A stretch of DNA of 64,000 nt from Limnohabitans sp. MORI2 (GTDB lineage Bacteria > Pseudomonadota > Gammaproteobacteria > Burkholderiales > Burkholderiaceae_C), in contig NZ_AP027058.1 of assembly GCF_027925025.1 (NCBI RefSeq), positions 2,480,001-2,544,000 of the forward strand, read 5' to 3'. Both the position numbers and the translations under genes were made by a program. Shown here piece after piece: positions 24,220 to 34,909 of this stretch (positions are counted from its first letter, which is position 1; every line of letters begins with the position of its first letter). The notes beneath the pieces were generated by a model. The model saw only the letters and a list, made by a program, of their open reading frames with translations. It was not told the origin of the DNA and made no database searches.

Positions 24220-26439
24220 ATGAGCCAAGACACCACGAAACGCACGCAAGTACGTAGCTTGCAAGTTGCCACCAACTTGTACAAATTCATCGAGACCAAA
24301 GTGTTGCCCGACACCGGCGTGAGCAGCGAGAAATTCTGGAAAGGTTTCGATGCCATCGTGCAAGACTTGGCACCCAAAAACATCGCTTTGTTGGCTGAGC
24401 GTGACCGCCTGCAAACCGAAATGGACGCTTGGCACACCGCCAACCCAGGCCCCATCAAAAACATGAAGGCCTATCGCAAGTTCTTGGAAAAGATTGGCTA
24501 CCTCGTGCCACAACCCGAGAAGGTCAAAGCGACAACGAAGAACGTCGACGCCGAATTGGCCTTGCAAGCTGGCCCACAACTCGTGGTGCCCGTGCTCAAT
24601 GCACGCTACGCCTTGAACGCAGCCAACGCACGTTGGGGTTCTTTGTATGACGCGTTGTACGGCACGGATGCTTTGCCTGAAACACATGGCTGTGAAAAAG
24701 GCAGCGCTTACAACCCCAAGCGCGGCGCGAAGGTCATTCAATACGCACGCTTTGTGCTCGACCGTACCGTGCCATTGAAAAGCGGTTCACACATCGACTC
24801 CACTGGCTACGCTGTGGTGAACGGCGAATTGGTCGTCACCTTGAAAGGCGGCAAAACCACCAAGCTGGCCAAGGCCGCTCAATTCGTGGGCTTCCAAGGC
24901 AAGATGGCTGAGCCTTCTTCTGTGCTATTTGTGCACAATGGCTTGCACCTCGACTTGCAAATCAACCGCAACACCGCCATCGGCGCGACTGACCCCGCCG
25001 GCGTGAGCGACCTGATTGTGGAAGCTGCCTTGTCCACCATCCTAGACTTGGAAGACTCCGTGGCCGTGGTGGATGCGGACGACAAAGTGCTGGCTTATGG
25101 CAACTGGTTGGGCATCGTCAAAGGCACCTTGACCGAGACGGTTGAAAAAGGTGGCAAGACCTTCACACGCGGCTTGAACGCCGACCGCGAGTACAAAGGC
25201 AAAGACGGCCAACCCGTCAAATTGCATGGCCGCTCATTGCTGTTCCTTCGTAACGTGGGTCACTTGATGACCAACCCCGCCATTCTTTACAAAGGCAAAG
25301 ACGGCGCGATGCACGAAATTCCAGAAGGCATCATGGACGCGGTCATCACCACCACCATCGCTTTGCACGACTTGCAAGGCCACGGCAAAAAAGGCATTCG
25401 CAACTCACGCACAGGTTCTGTGTATATCGTCAAGCCCAAAATGCACGGCCCCACCGAAGTGGCGTTTGCCTGCGAATTGTTTGGCCGTGTTGAGAGAGTT
25501 TTGGGCTTAGCTGACAGCACCGTCAAGCTGGGCATCATGGACGAAGAGCGTCGCACCAGCGTGAACTTGAAAGCCTGTATCGCGGCTGCTGCCAGCCGCG
25601 TCGCGTTCATCAACACCGGCTTTTTGGACCGCACCGGCGACGAAATGCACACCGCCATGTTGGCTGGCCCCATGTTGCGCAAAGGCGATATGAAAACCAG
25701 CGCATGGATTCAAGCCTACGAAAAGAACAACGTGTTGGCTGGCTTGTCATGCGGCTTGCGTGGCAAGGCGCAGATCGGCAAGGGCATGTGGGCCATGCCT
25801 GACATGATGGCCGAGATGCTGAAGCAAAAAATTGGTCACCCCAAAGCAGGTGCCAACACCGCATGGGTGCCCAGCCCCACAGCGGCTGTGTTGCACGCCA
25901 TGCACTACCACCAAGTCAAAGTGGTCGATGTGCAAAAAGAGTTGGAGAAGGTCGACTACAACAAAGTACGCGACAGCCTCTTGAACGATTTGCTGCAAGT
26001 GCCTGTAGTCGCCAAGGCCAACTGGAAAGCTGCTGAGAAACAACAAGAGTTGGACAACAACGTGCAAGGCATCTTGGGCTACGTGGTGCGCTGGGTAGAC
26101 CAAGGCGTGGGCTGCTCCAAAGTGCCAGACATCCACAACGTCGGCTTGATGGAAGACCGCGCGACCTTGCGCATTTCTAGCCAACACATCGCCAACTGGT
26201 TGCACCACGGCGTGGTGACACCCGCTGAAGTCAAAGAAACTTTCAAACGCATGGCGTCGGTGGTAGACAAGCAAAACGCAGGCGACAAGCTGTACCAAAA
26301 CATGGCTGGTCGCTATGCCAAAGGTGCGGCTTACCAAGCCGCCCTCGACTTGGTATTCAAAGGCAAAGAGCAGCCTAGCGGCTACACCGAGCCTTTGTTG
26401 CACGCATGGCGCCTGAGAGTCAAAGCAGGCACCGCCTAG
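24220..26439 (+). CDS. glcB: Malate synthase G
   Basis: A 739-residue cytosolic enzyme condensing glyoxylate with acetyl-CoA to malate. Length is typical of the G isoform. Diagnostic segments are [17 protein letters not shown], the active-site stretch [43 protein letters not shown], and the C-terminal [21 protein letters not shown] purine-rich AGAGAG precedes the ATG. The 131 bp upstream hold no other gene and presumably the promoter. An intrinsic terminator follows 17 bp after the stop. Confidence 0.98.
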   Translation: MSQDTTKRTQVRSLQVATNLYKFIETKVLPDTGVSSEKFWKGFDAIVQDLAPKNIALLAERDRLQTEMDAWHTANPGPIKNMKAYRKFLEKIGYLVPQPEKVKATTKNVDAELALQAGPQLVVPVLNARYALNAANARWGSLYDALYGTDALPETHGCEKGSAYNPKRGAKVIQYARFVLDRTVPLKSGSHIDSTGYAVVNGELVVTLKGGKTTKLAKAAQFVGFQGKMAEPSSVLFVHNGLHLDLQINRNTAIGATDPAGVSDLIVEAALSTILDLEDSVAVVDADDKVLAYGNWLGIVKGTLTETVEKGGKTFTRGLNADREYKGKDGQPVKLHGRSLLFLRNVGHLMTNPAILYKGKDGAMHEIPEGIMDAVITTTIALHDLQGHGKKGIRNSRTGSVYIVKPKMHGPTEVAFACELFGRVERVLGLADSTVKLGIMDEERRTSVNLKACIAAAASRVAFINTGFLDRTGDEMHTAMLAGPMLRKGDMKTSAWIQAYEKNNVLAGLSCGLRGKAQIGKGMWAMPDMMAEMLKQKIGHPKAGANTAWVPSPTAAVLHAMHYHQVKVVDVQKELEKVDYNKVRDSLLNDLLQVPVVAKANWKAAEKQQELDNNVQGILGYVVRWVDQGVGCSKVPDIHNVGLMEDRATLRISSQHIANWLHHGVVTPAEVKETFKRMASVVDKQNAGDKLYQNMAGRYAKGAAYQAALDLVFKGKEQPSGYTEPLLHAWRLRVKAGTA

Positions 26440-26456
26440 TAAGGAATGGCTTTAAG

Positions 26457-26486
26457 AAAAAACGGCTCCCACGGGAGCCGTTTTTT
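26457..26486 (+). terminator. glcB: Intrinsic terminator after glcB
   Basis: A perfect 13-bp stem (AAAAAACGGCTCC with GGAGCCGTTTTTT) with a CACG loop. The A-run and T-run mean it could also act on the other strand. Confidence 0.92.
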
Positions 26487-26533
26487 GTGGGCGTGGCGCA
26501 CTATGATTTAGCTTTTCCTATCAGGCAAACACC

Positions 26534-26929
26534 ATGTCATCCAACGTCATCAGCACCCTCATTCGCTTTGCACTGCGCACGGTCGTCGGTTTGGTTTTAA
26601 CCGTGGTCATTGCAGCGGGTGCTTATTTGCTGTTTGCCTACAACTTCACCTACTCCAAAGGCGAAAGTGTGGGCTACGTGCAAAAGCTCTCTTACAAAGG
26701 CTGGGTTTGCAAATCATGGGAGGGCGAGCAAGTCCGCGCTTTGGCCGTCATGCCTGCCATTCCAGAGAAGTTTGAATTCACCGTGCGCGACACCGCCGTG
26801 GCAGATCAAATCAATGCCCACATTGGTCAAAAAGTGGTGTTGGAGTACGAACAGCACCGTGGCTTGCCCACTTGCTTTGGCGAAACAGAGCACTTCATCA
26901 CCAAGGTCACGCCAGCGCCTGGCGAATAA
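26534..26929 (+). CDS. Conserved hypothetical membrane-anchored protein
   Basis: A 131-residue protein with one N-terminal transmembrane helix (about 12-35) and a ~95-residue extracytoplasmic domain. The pattern YSKGESVGYVQKLSYKGWVCKSWEGE, then PEKFEFTVRD and VVLEYEQHRGLPTCFGET, recurs in a conserved proteobacterial family of unknown function. That family, as I recall, is sometimes wrongly labelled 6-phosphogluconate dehydrogenase. Cys residues in WVCKSW and PTCFGE may pair. It stands alone behind the glcB terminator and is convergent with the photolyase-like gene. Confidence 0.8.
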   Translation: MSSNVISTLIRFALRTVVGLVLTVVIAAGAYLLFAYNFTYSKGESVGYVQKLSYKGWVCKSWEGEQVRALAVMPAIPEKFEFTVRDTAVADQINAHIGQKVVLEYEQHRGLPTCFGETEHFITKVTPAPGE

Positions 26930-26937
26930 AACACCTC

Positions 26938-28149
26938 TCAGCTCGCTGAGGGCGTTGGCCCACGAGTAGGCATGGGATAGACGAGTTGCTGCAAATGCCG
27001 CACATTCTTGTTCACCTGCACCCACCATTTGCTGAATGAGTCCATCGGTTTGTCGATGTGACGGAACAAGCGTGGCGCAGGTCGCAGTTGCACTTGGCTT
27101 TCGGTGAATTCTGGCAAGCACAAATGCGCCACGGTTTGCGCACTCTGTGCAGCAGCCAACGCCTGCATCACTTCTTCAGCTGATGCGAACCAACGGTGTG
27201 GCGTGAGTGCCGCCATACGTTCGCCTACGAAGTTCCAGCGCAAGGCATTCCATGGATGCGCCGTCGCATGCTCTGTAAACGCGACCGCGACACACACCAC
27301 ATCCTCAGGCAAATCAGTTGGCAAATTAGCCAGCGCCCAAGGATGAACAAGCCATACATGCTTGCCAGCCACATCCGCGGCGACAGGTTTTGCAAAACCC
27401 AACTCAGCGGGTGGCTCTGCCAACACCGCTGGCTCATCCCAAGCCAATTCGTTCTTGCGCACTTGCGCCACGGTGGCCTGGCTGGTCGCCAAGATCTCCA
27501 TCAGCTCGTAACTCACATCAATCGATGTGCCGCGGCTGTGCCAAATTTCGGGGGCGAATTTTTCAACCGTATCCGCATTGAACAAATATGGCTTGTGACT
27601 ACCCGTCGCTGCGACCCATTGCCAGCTGAGGTAGTTGCTGGCGATGTCACCGTCTAGCAAATGGCTGTACATCCAATCGGCAGCCACGCGCCAATGCACT
27701 TTGCGCAAATGCACGATGTAGCTGGCCACCCACAAGCGCGCATGGTTGTGCAAATAGCCCGTGGTGTAGAGCATGCGAATGGCGTTGTCGATCACGGGCA
27801 CGCGGGTGCAAGCGTGGCGCACGTCTTCGGGCAACTCGGTGCTGTATTCAGCATCAGGCAACACGCCTTCGCGCAATGACTGCCCAATGCCATCGCCCAA
27901 ATGGTGATGCATGTGTTGAAAGTATTCGCGCCAACCCAACTCGTAAATGAGCTTGTGTTGCACGCCCACACGGTACTGGTGGTACATGGCACTGGCCACA
28001 TCGGGCACGCTCAAAAACCCGTGCGTGAGGTAGGGTGACAAATGCGTGACCGCACCATCCAGCGCATTGCGCGTGTGCGCATAGTCTTTGGGGCTGACAT
28101 GATCAAGCCGCAACTGGGCGGCCTCTGGCGTGGGCGGGAATTCGTACAT
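26938..28149 (-). CDS. Photolyase/cryptochrome-like FAD protein with rearranged domains
   Basis: A 403-residue protein that begins directly with the photolyase FAD-binding domain: VTHLSPYLTHGFLS (about 33-46), LGWREYF, TGYLHNHARLWVASYIVH, WMYSHLLDGDIASNYLSWQW and KPYLFNADTV. The N-terminal alpha/beta antenna domain normally in front is missing. A ~170-residue C-terminal part (HVWLVHPWALANLP, then NALRWNFVGERMAAL and HRWFASAEEVMQAL) looks like an antenna-type Rossmann unit moved to the end. Whether it repairs DNA or senses light is unknown. It is divergent from the CWC gene over 45 bp. Confidence 0.82.
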   Translation of the reverse strand: MYEFPPTPEAAQLRLDHVSPKDYAHTRNALDGAVTHLSPYLTHGFLSVPDVASAMYHQYRVGVQHKLIYELGWREYFQHMHHHLGDGIGQSLREGVLPDAEYSTELPEDVRHACTRVPVIDNAIRMLYTTGYLHNHARLWVASYIVHLRKVHWRVAADWMYSHLLDGDIASNYLSWQWVAATGSHKPYLFNADTVEKFAPEIWHSRGTSIDVSYELMEILATSQATVAQVRKNELAWDEPAVLAEPPAELGFAKPVAADVAGKHVWLVHPWALANLPTDLPEDVVCVAVAFTEHATAHPWNALRWNFVGERMAALTPHRWFASAEEVMQALAAAQSAQTVAHLCLPEFTESQVQLRPAPRLFRHIDKPMDSFSKWWVQVNKNVRHLQQLVYPMPTRGPTPSAS

Positions 28150-28194
28150 AGGCGTTTGTGATTGTGCCTTGTTCGCTTCGCTACACTTTGAGAT

Positions 28195-28419
28195 ATGCCA
28201 AAAACCCTACCGGCCCCTGTTGATGCTTGCGCCTGCCCTTTGTGCGGCCAACCCAATCAATGCGCCATGGAAGTCGCCAAAAACACGGGCCAACCTGTGG
28301 CCAAGTGCTGGTGTGTGAACGTGTCGTTTTCGCCCGAGCTGTTGGCAAAAGTACCCGCCGCTGCGCAAAACAAAGCTTGCATTTGCCAAGCCTGTGCCAC
28401 GAAAGAAGCCCATGGCTGA
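28195..28419 (+). CDS. Cysteine-rich CWC family protein
   Basis: A 74-residue protein with nine cysteines. The first cluster, CACPLCGQPNQCAME, is followed by KCWCVN (the CWC motif that names the family) and a C-terminal CICQACA. Probably a small metal-binding protein; the function is unknown. It overlaps the MFS gene start by 8 bp, so the two are likely co-translated. Confidence 0.88.
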   Translation: MPKTLPAPVDACACPLCGQPNQCAMEVAKNTGQPVAKCWCVNVSFSPELLAKVPAAAQNKACICQACATKEAHG

Positions 28420-29872
28420 ACGCGGTTCACTGGCTGACCTGCAAAGCCGCTACGGCTCGCGTCACCGTTGGTTGATGCTGACCACCGTGATGATTGGCTC
28501 GATGGCTGCCATCATGTCGTCCACCATCATGAACGTGGGCATTCCCGATATGAGCTTGCAGTTTGGTATTGGTCAAGAGTCTGCGCAGTGGGTGAGCTCT
28601 AGCTTCATGGTGGCCATGACTGTTTCGATGCTGACCACCCCGTGGCTGTTAGCACGCTTTGGCTACCGCAGCACCTACATGGGCTGCATGTTGGTGCTGC
28701 TCAGCGCGGGCATCGCAGGCGGGCTGTCAGCAGACTACAACTTGGTGCTGGCCGCGCGTGTGATTGAAGGCTTGGCAGCGGGCGTGGTGCAACCCATTCC
28801 CGCCATCATCATCTTGCGTGCGTTTGACACCTCTGAGCAAGGCCGAGCCAATAGCTTTTTTGGCATGGGCGTGGTGTTGGCACCCGCTCTAGGCCCCAGC
28901 ATAGGTGGCTTGCTGGTGGACTGGATGAGTTGGCGCTCTTTGTTCTTCATGGTCGTGCCGTTTTGCACGATTTCTCTGTGGATGGCGATGCGCTATGTGC
29001 CCACCACAGCACCTGGTGGCGTGAGCGCCAACCACGGCAAACCTTCGCTTGATTTAGGTGGCCTTGCACTCGCCACCGTGGGCACGTTGTGCTTGCTCAA
29101 TGGCTTGGTGATGTTGCACGGCGGCAATCTGACGGGCTCACTCACTTTGATTGGCGCAGCCGTGTTGTGCACGGTAGGCTTTGTGATGTGGCAACGTGTG
29201 CAAACGCGCCATGATGGCAAGCCACTGATGAACTTAGCGTTGTTCACCCACCGCCCATTTGCCATGGGAACCACTGTGGCGTTTATTTACGGTATTGCAA
29301 TGTTTGGCTCTACCTACTTATTACCCTTGTATTTGCAGCTTGGACTTGGTTTGTCACCGAGCTACGTGGGCACTTTGTTGTTGCCATCGGGTTTGTTGTT
29401 GGCTTTGACGATTGCCATTGTGGGTCGCTACTCGAGCACACACCCCACACACTTGATGGTGAGCTTTGGCTTGGTGTTGTTGGCACTTTCTTTTGCCCTC
29501 ATGCTCACCGTGAATTTACAAACGGGTTTGTGGGTGCTGGTGGTCTTCGCCATTTTGGGGCGCGTCGGCCTAGGCTTCATCTTGCCCTCACTCAACATCG
29601 GTGCCATGCGCGGCATGGATGGCAGCTTGATTCCGCAAGGTGCGAGTGTGATCAACTTTTTACGCATGCTCGGTGGTGCTGCAGGTGTGAGCCTGTGTGG
29701 CATCTTGCTGGAATGGCGACTGGCTGCACACGGCGACTCCTTGAAAAACACCGCAACCTCAGCCACCCGATTGGCAGCGTTTGACGAAGTATTTTTGGTG
29801 CTGGCATGCGTGTGTATGCTGGCGCTGTTAGCGGCTTGGCGCATTCGCCAACCACGCCCACAAGTCCTCTGA
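28412..29872 (+). CDS. MFS drug/proton antiporter, DHA2 (EmrB/QacA) type
   Basis: A 486-residue membrane transporter with about 14 helices. SSTIMNVGIPDM corresponds to the first DHA2 helix (normally IVNVALP), WVSSSFMVAMTVSM and RVIEGLAAGVVQPIPAIII follow as family motifs, and GPSIGGLLVDWMSWRSLFFM is antiporter motif C. It probably exports toxic compounds with proton import. ATG 28412 was used; a GTG six codons earlier is possible. It overlaps the CWC gene. No EmrA-like adaptor accompanies it. Confidence 0.92.
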   Translation: MAERGSLADLQSRYGSRHRWLMLTTVMIGSMAAIMSSTIMNVGIPDMSLQFGIGQESAQWVSSSFMVAMTVSMLTTPWLLARFGYRSTYMGCMLVLLSAGIAGGLSADYNLVLAARVIEGLAAGVVQPIPAIIILRAFDTSEQGRANSFFGMGVVLAPALGPSIGGLLVDWMSWRSLFFMVVPFCTISLWMAMRYVPTTAPGGVSANHGKPSLDLGGLALATVGTLCLLNGLVMLHGGNLTGSLTLIGAAVLCTVGFVMWQRVQTRHDGKPLMNLALFTHRPFAMGTTVAFIYGIAMFGSTYLLPLYLQLGLGLSPSYVGTLLLPSGLLLALTIAIVGRYSSTHPTHLMVSFGLVLLALSFALMLTVNLQTGLWVLVVFAILGRVGLGFILPSLNIGAMRGMDGSLIPQGASVINFLRMLGGAAGVSLCGILLEWRLAAHGDSLKNTATSATRLAAFDEVFLVLACVCMLALLAAWRIRQPRPQVL

Positions 29873-29890
29873 TTGTTTGATTGAATCGCC

Positions 29891-30667
29891 ATGTGCCAAC
29901 TGCTCGGTCTGAACTGCAAAAACCCAACAGACGCTACCTTCAGCTTCAGCGGATTCGCGCAACGCGCAGGCGTGACCGACCATCATGCCGATGGTTGGGG
30001 CATTGCGTTTTTTGAAGGCTCCGAACAAGACCGTGGCCTACGTCACTTCATCGACCACTTACCCGCCAGCACTTCCCCCGTGGCCGAGTTGATTCGCAAG
30101 TACCCCATCAAAAGCCGCAACGTGATTTCGCACATTCGCAAAGCCACGCAAGGCGTGGTGTCGCTCGAAAACTGCCACCCATTCGTACGTGAGTTGTGGG
30201 GGCGTTACTGGGTGTTTGCGCACAATGGCAATTTAGAAAACTACACGCCTCGTTTGCACGGCAGCTTCAGACCCGTGGGGCACACCGACAGTGAGTTGGC
30301 ATTTTGTTGGTTGATGCAAGAGATGGCCAAGTCACACGCCACGGTGCCATCAATTGATGAACTCACGCTCACGTTGAAAGAGCTGGTGCCGCAAATTGCC
30401 AAGCACGGCACGTTCAACTTTTTGCTGTCGAATGGTCAGGCACTGTGGGCCCATGCCTCCACCCACCTTTGCTACATCGAACGCAAGCATCCGTTTTCAA
30501 AGGCCACCTTGAGTGACCAAGACATGAGCATCAACTTTGCGGAGCACGCATCACCCGATGACCGTGTGGCTGTGGTGGTCACTGCGCCTTTGACAACCAA
30601 CGAGGTGTGGACGCCGTTTGCGCCGGGGGAGTTGAAGGTGTTTGTGGATGGGGAGTTGCGGGGCTAG
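29891..30667 (+). CDS. Class II glutamine amidotransferase (YafJ-like)
   Basis: A 258-residue Ntn-type amidohydrolase. The nucleophile is Cys2, exposed when Met is removed (MCQLLGLNC). HHADGWGIAFF, SHIRKATQG, NCHPFVRELWGRYWVFAHNGNLEN and HTDSELAFCWLM are all glutaminase-domain landmarks. There is no synthetase domain, as in YafJ and similar stand-alone proteins; the physiological acceptor is unknown. It stands alone between the MFS gene and gshB, convergent with the latter. Confidence 0.92.
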   Translation: MCQLLGLNCKNPTDATFSFSGFAQRAGVTDHHADGWGIAFFEGSEQDRGLRHFIDHLPASTSPVAELIRKYPIKSRNVISHIRKATQGVVSLENCHPFVRELWGRYWVFAHNGNLENYTPRLHGSFRPVGHTDSELAFCWLMQEMAKSHATVPSIDELTLTLKELVPQIAKHGTFNFLLSNGQALWAHASTHLCYIERKHPFSKATLSDQDMSINFAEHASPDDRVAVVVTAPLTTNEVWTPFAPGELKVFVDGELRG

Positions 30668-30692
30668 TTGCTTTTCACTCGCACGCCACGCA

Positions 30693-31649
30693 TCAGCCAG
30701 CATTCGCCGTGGCTTGCTCAAGCGCGTCAATGAACATAGCAGCTACATCGAATCCGGTTTGATCGAAAATTTCTTGGAAACATGTAGGGCTGGTCACATT
30801 CACCTCGGTGAGACAGTCCCCAATCACATCCAAGCCGACCAACAGCAAACCACGCTTGACGAGGATAGGGCCAAGGGCTTCGGCGATTTCTTGATCGCGT
30901 GCAGAAATGGCTTGCGCCACGCCTTTGCCACCTGCTGCCAAATTGCCCCGCACTTCGCCACCTTGCGGAATACGCGCCAAGCAATAGGGCACCACCTTGC
31001 CGCCAATGACGAGCACGCGCTTGTCGCCTTTGTCAATCGCAGGAATGAACTTTTGCACCATCACAGTTTGTGCACCATCACGGTTCAGCGTTTCGATGAT
31101 GGCACCTAAATTCAAACCATCGTCTTTCACACGGAAGATGCCCATGCCACCCATGCCATCGAGTGGCTTCAAGATGATGTCGCGGTGTTGCGCATGAAAG
31201 GCACGAATGGCATCAGCGCTGCGCGTGACCAGCGTAGGGCTGATGAATTGCGCGAACTCTAAGATGGCCAATTTCTCGGGATGGTCCCGCAAAGCGGCAG
31301 GCTTGTTGAACACCTTGGCGCCTTCGCGCTCGGCTTGTTCTAGCAAGTGCGTGGCGTAGAAGTACTCGCTGTCAAACGGTGGGTCTTTGCGCATGACGAT
31401 GGCATCAGCGTCTTTGAGCGCGAAGTGCTCCTCTACGCTTTGCACTTCAAACCAATGCTCAGCGTCGCCGGTCAAACGCACTTGCTGCACGCGTGCCGAT
31501 ACCTGCTGACCACTTTGCCACACCATATCTTGCGGCTCACAGGCCAACACTTGATGGCCGCGACGTTGCGCCTCTCGCATCATCGCAAAGGTGGTGTCCT
31601 TGTAAATCTTGAAGGACGACAGCGGGTCTGCAACGAAGAGGATCTGCAT
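30693..31649 (-). CDS. gshB: Glutathione synthetase
   Basis: A 318-residue ATP-grasp enzyme adding glycine to gamma-glutamylcysteine. MRKDPPFDSEYFYATHLLEQAE, KPAALRDHPEKLAI, LKPLDGMGGMGIFRV (ATP loop), GGEVRGNLAAGG and GLDVIGDCLTEVNVTSPTCFQEI are all standard. Full length. It is separated from kup by three bases, and gshA lies on the other side of kup; the three are probably one operon. Confidence 0.97.
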   Translation of the reverse strand: MQILFVADPLSSFKIYKDTTFAMMREAQRRGHQVLACEPQDMVWQSGQQVSARVQQVRLTGDAEHWFEVQSVEEHFALKDADAIVMRKDPPFDSEYFYATHLLEQAEREGAKVFNKPAALRDHPEKLAILEFAQFISPTLVTRSADAIRAFHAQHRDIILKPLDGMGGMGIFRVKDDGLNLGAIIETLNRDGAQTVMVQKFIPAIDKGDKRVLVIGGKVVPYCLARIPQGGEVRGNLAAGGKGVAQAISARDQEIAEALGPILVKRGLLLVGLDVIGDCLTEVNVTSPTCFQEIFDQTGFDVAAMFIDALEQATANAG

Positions 31650-31652
31650 GGC

Positions 31653-33524
31653 TTAGATTTCGATCTTGCTGCCCAACTCGACCACCGAGTTGCTAGGCAG
31701 ATTCAAGAAGTCCGCAGCCGAGCTGGCGTTGAGGTGCATTTGGGCAAACAGTTTTTCGCGCCACGCCGACATGCCGCTACCCACGGTAGGCACGATGCTG
31801 TCGCGCGACAAGAAGTAGCTGGTGGTCATCGGGTTAGCTTCGCAACCCAAACCATGCAAGTGTTTCAATGCGCCAGGCACATCGGGGTCGTCTTTGAAAC
31901 CGTAATGAATTTCGATTTGCCAGCAGTTGTTACCCAAGGCTTTGATTTGCAAACGCTCTTCTTCATCAATCCATGGCACTTCATGGTTTTGCACGTTCAC
32001 AAACAAGTTTTGCTGGTGCAACACTTTGTTGTGTTTGAGGTTGTGCAACATGGCGTTGGGCACAGCACCTTTGCCTGATGTCAAGAACACGGCCGTGCCT
32101 TCAACACGTGTGGGAGGAGCCATGAACACGGCCTCTAAGAAGCTCTCCAAATCCAAGGCATCTTCTTTGCGTTTTTCATACAAGATGCCGCGTCCTTCAC
32201 GCCATGTGAGCATGAGCATCATGATGACCGATGCGATCAACAAGGGGAACCAACCGCCTTCGAACAACTTCAAGAGGTTCGAAGCCCAGAACACAAAGTC
32301 GACCGTGAAGAAAAAACTCGTCGCAGCCAAACACCACCAGAAAGGATATTTCCAACCGTAGTGAATCACGAAGAAAGTGAGCACTGTGGTGATGAGCATG
32401 TCGGTACACACCGCGATGCCATAAGCCGCAGCCAAATTGCTCGATGACTTGAACATCATCACCGCCAACACGATGACACCAAACAGACCCCAGTTCACAA
32501 ACGGGATGTAGATCTGACCCGTGTCCGTCACGCTGGTGTGCAGCACTTGCAAGCGAGGCAAAAAGCCCAGCTGCACCACTTGCTTGGTCACGCTGAAAGC
32601 ACCAGAAATCAAAGCTTGTGAAGCAATCACTGTGGCCGCTGTCGCCAAGCCAACCAAGGGAATCAACAACCACTCAGGCGCCATGTTGAAGAAGGGGTTC
32701 GCCACTGCTTCTGGCTCGTTGAGCAACAAGGCACCTTGACCAAAGTAGTTCAAAGTGAGCGCAGGCATGACGATGCTGAACCAAGCCAAACGAATGGGCT
32801 TTTTACCGAAGTGGCCCATGTCGGCGTACAAGGCTTCACCGCCCGTCACACACAACACCACCGCGCCCAAAATCAAGAACGTCACTTCAGGTTCAGTGAA
32901 GATGAAGCGCAATGCATAGTGCGGGCTGATGGCCCACAAAATTTCAGGGTGTGACGCGATGTGATAGACGCCCAATGCAGCAATGGCAGCAAACCACACC
33001 ACGGTGATGGGGCCAAAAAATTTACCAATGCCGCTGGTGCCTTTCTTTTGCACCGCGAACAAGCCGAACAAAATGATGAGTGTGAGTGGAATCACATATT
33101 TCTTAAAGGCAGGCGACACCACCTCTAAACCTTCCACCGCAGACAACACCGAAATCGCGGGCGTGATGACACCGTCACCATAAAACAAACACGTGCCAAA
33201 GATACCGACGATCAGCATGCGGTGGCGCAGCACCGGACGGTCTTTGACCGCCATCGATGCCAAAGCCAGCATGGCCACCAAGCCGCCTTCGCCGTGGTTG
33301 TCGGCACGCAGCACCAAAGCCACGTATTTGATGGAGACGATGACTGTCAACGTCCAAAAGAAGATGGACAAGATGCCGTAGATGTTGTCGGGTGTGAACT
33401 CCACGTGCCCAGATCCAAACACCTCTTTCATCGCATACAGCACGCTGGTGCCGATATCGCCGTAAACGACGCCAATCGCGCCTAGGGTGAGTGCCGCAAG
33501 CGACGATTTGCCGTGTTGATCCAT
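31653..33524 (-). CDS. kup: Low-affinity potassium uptake protein Kup
   Basis: A 623-residue K+/H+ symporter with 12 predicted helices and a C-terminal cytoplasmic domain of ~170 residues. [19 protein letters not shown] near the start is the family signature, along with [30 protein letters not shown] and [13 protein letters not shown]. It sits tightly between gshA and gshB. That position is notable because glutathione gates the KefB/KefC potassium efflux systems; co-expression would tie uptake of K+ to glutathione synthesis (inference). Confidence 0.96.
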   Translation of the reverse strand: MDQHGKSSLAALTLGAIGVVYGDIGTSVLYAMKEVFGSGHVEFTPDNIYGILSIFFWTLTVIVSIKYVALVLRADNHGEGGLVAMLALASMAVKDRPVLRHRMLIVGIFGTCLFYGDGVITPAISVLSAVEGLEVVSPAFKKYVIPLTLIILFGLFAVQKKGTSGIGKFFGPITVVWFAAIAALGVYHIASHPEILWAISPHYALRFIFTEPEVTFLILGAVVLCVTGGEALYADMGHFGKKPIRLAWFSIVMPALTLNYFGQGALLLNEPEAVANPFFNMAPEWLLIPLVGLATAATVIASQALISGAFSVTKQVVQLGFLPRLQVLHTSVTDTGQIYIPFVNWGLFGVIVLAVMMFKSSSNLAAAYGIAVCTDMLITTVLTFFVIHYGWKYPFWWCLAATSFFFTVDFVFWASNLLKLFEGGWFPLLIASVIMMLMLTWREGRGILYEKRKEDALDLESFLEAVFMAPPTRVEGTAVFLTSGKGAVPNAMLHNLKHNKVLHQQNLFVNVQNHEVPWIDEEERLQIKALGNNCWQIEIHYGFKDDPDVPGALKHLHGLGCEANPMTTSYFLSRDSIVPTVGSGMSAWREKLFAQMHLNASSAADFLNLPSNSVVELGSKIEI

Positions 33525-33532
33525 CGTGAACC

Positions 33533-34828
33533 TCAGTCGTAGTTTTCTGCTTCAGGGTCGGTGGCTTCGAGTTCATAACTCGCAGCCAACATGGCCAAGC
33601 GGCCAATGACGCCGTACATATAAAAGCGGTTTGGTGTGCTTGCCCCAGGCTTCATGCCGGGCTGAGGCGTGTGCGCGCTTTGCTCAAACGCCAGCGGAAT
33701 AAAGCTGGCCCCTGGCGCGTTCAAGTTTTCATCAATACCACGGTCGGCGTGCACGCGGTAGAAGCCGCCCACCACATAGCGGTCCATCATGTAGACCACG
33801 GGCTCGGCCACAGCGTCGTTCAACTGCTCGTGTGTCAACACGCCTTCTTGGATGATGACTTGGTTGACCGACTGACCGTCTTTGACCACGCTCATTTTGT
33901 TGCGCGTGCGGCGGTTGAGGGCTTCAAGGTCTTTGACATCGCGCACCGTCATGATGCCCATGCCATACGTGCCGTTGTCGGCCTTGACGATGACGAATGG
34001 TTTTTCGTTGATGCCGTACTCTTTGTACTTGCGTTTGATTTTGGTGAGCAAGGCATCCACGTTGGACTGCAAGCACTCCATCCCCGTGCCTTCGGCAAAG
34101 TTCACTTCACCGCATTGGTTAAACATCGGGTTGATGAGCCAAGGGTCGATGCCGAGCAATTTGCCGAAACGTTTGCTCACCTCTTCGTAGCATTCAAAGT
34201 GTTTGCTCTTGCGGCGCACACTCCAACCCGCGTGCAACGGTGGCAACAAATGCTGCTCGTGCAAATCTTCCAAAATGCCGGGGATGCCTGCACTCAAATC
34301 GTTGTTGAGCAAGATGGTGCAAGGGTCAAAGTCTTTCAAACCCAGACGGTATTTGCCACGGATTACTGGCTCAAGCGTGACGCTGCCACCATTGGGCAAT
34401 TCAAAGGTGGTGTTCTCTTTGATTTCTGGGTTGATCGAGCCCACACGCACGTTCAAACCCGCCATCTGAAAGATGCGCTGTAGCTGCGCCACGTTGCTCA
34501 AATAAAACGTGTTGCGTGTGTGGTTCTCAGGAATCAACAGCAGGTTGCGCGCCTCGGGGCAGATTTTTTCAATCGCGGCCATCGCCGCTTGCACCGCCAG
34601 CGGAAGCATCTCGGGCGTGAGGTTGTTCCATCCACCTGGGTAAAGGTTGGTGTCTACCGGCGCGAGTTTGAAACCTGCGTTTCGGATGTCAACCGAGGTA
34701 TAGAACGGGGGCGTGTGCTCCATCCATTCCAAACGAAACCAACGCTCAATGGCGGGCATGGAATCGAGGATGCGCTGCTCAAGCTCGTTGATGGGGCCTG
34801 TGAGGGCGGTGATGAGGTGTGGGACCAT
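33533..34828 (-). CDS. gshA: Glutamate-cysteine ligase, proteobacterial non-E. coli type
   Basis: A 431-residue enzyme making gamma-glutamylcysteine, the first step of glutathione synthesis. It is the type found in beta- and some gammaproteobacteria and is unrelated in length and sequence to E. coli GshA (518 residues). Landmarks are [68 protein letters not shown] and [17 protein letters not shown]. It is followed eight bases later by kup and then gshB. Confidence 0.95.
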   Translation of the reverse strand: MVPHLITALTGPINELEQRILDSMPAIERWFRLEWMEHTPPFYTSVDIRNAGFKLAPVDTNLYPGGWNNLTPEMLPLAVQAAMAAIEKICPEARNLLLIPENHTRNTFYLSNVAQLQRIFQMAGLNVRVGSINPEIKENTTFELPNGGSVTLEPVIRGKYRLGLKDFDPCTILLNNDLSAGIPGILEDLHEQHLLPPLHAGWSVRRKSKHFECYEEVSKRFGKLLGIDPWLINPMFNQCGEVNFAEGTGMECLQSNVDALLTKIKRKYKEYGINEKPFVIVKADNGTYGMGIMTVRDVKDLEALNRRTRNKMSVVKDGQSVNQVIIQEGVLTHEQLNDAVAEPVVYMMDRYVVGGFYRVHADRGIDENLNAPGASFIPLAFEQSAHTPQPGMKPGASTPNRFYMYGVIGRLAMLAASYELEATDPEAENYD

Positions 34829-34872
34829 GGTGTCTCTAGAAGTTGGAGGTCATTTTAGGACCGTTGTTTGAT

Positions 34873-34888
34873 GCCCTCATTAGAGGGC
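34873..34888 (-). terminator. Weak hairpin between proA and gshA
   Basis: GCCCTC and GAGGGC, a perfect 6-bp stem with a 4-nt loop, in the 81-bp gap after proA. There is no clear T-run on the minus strand. It may be a weak terminator or a transcript-stability hairpin. Confidence 0.3.
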
Positions 34889-34909
34889 GGCCCCTTGAAT
34901 AAATGTGGT

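Noticed and set aside
31347..34483. Two long + strand frames (31347-32078 and 33671-34483)
   Set aside because: They are antisense to gshB/kup and gshA, which have intact family motifs.
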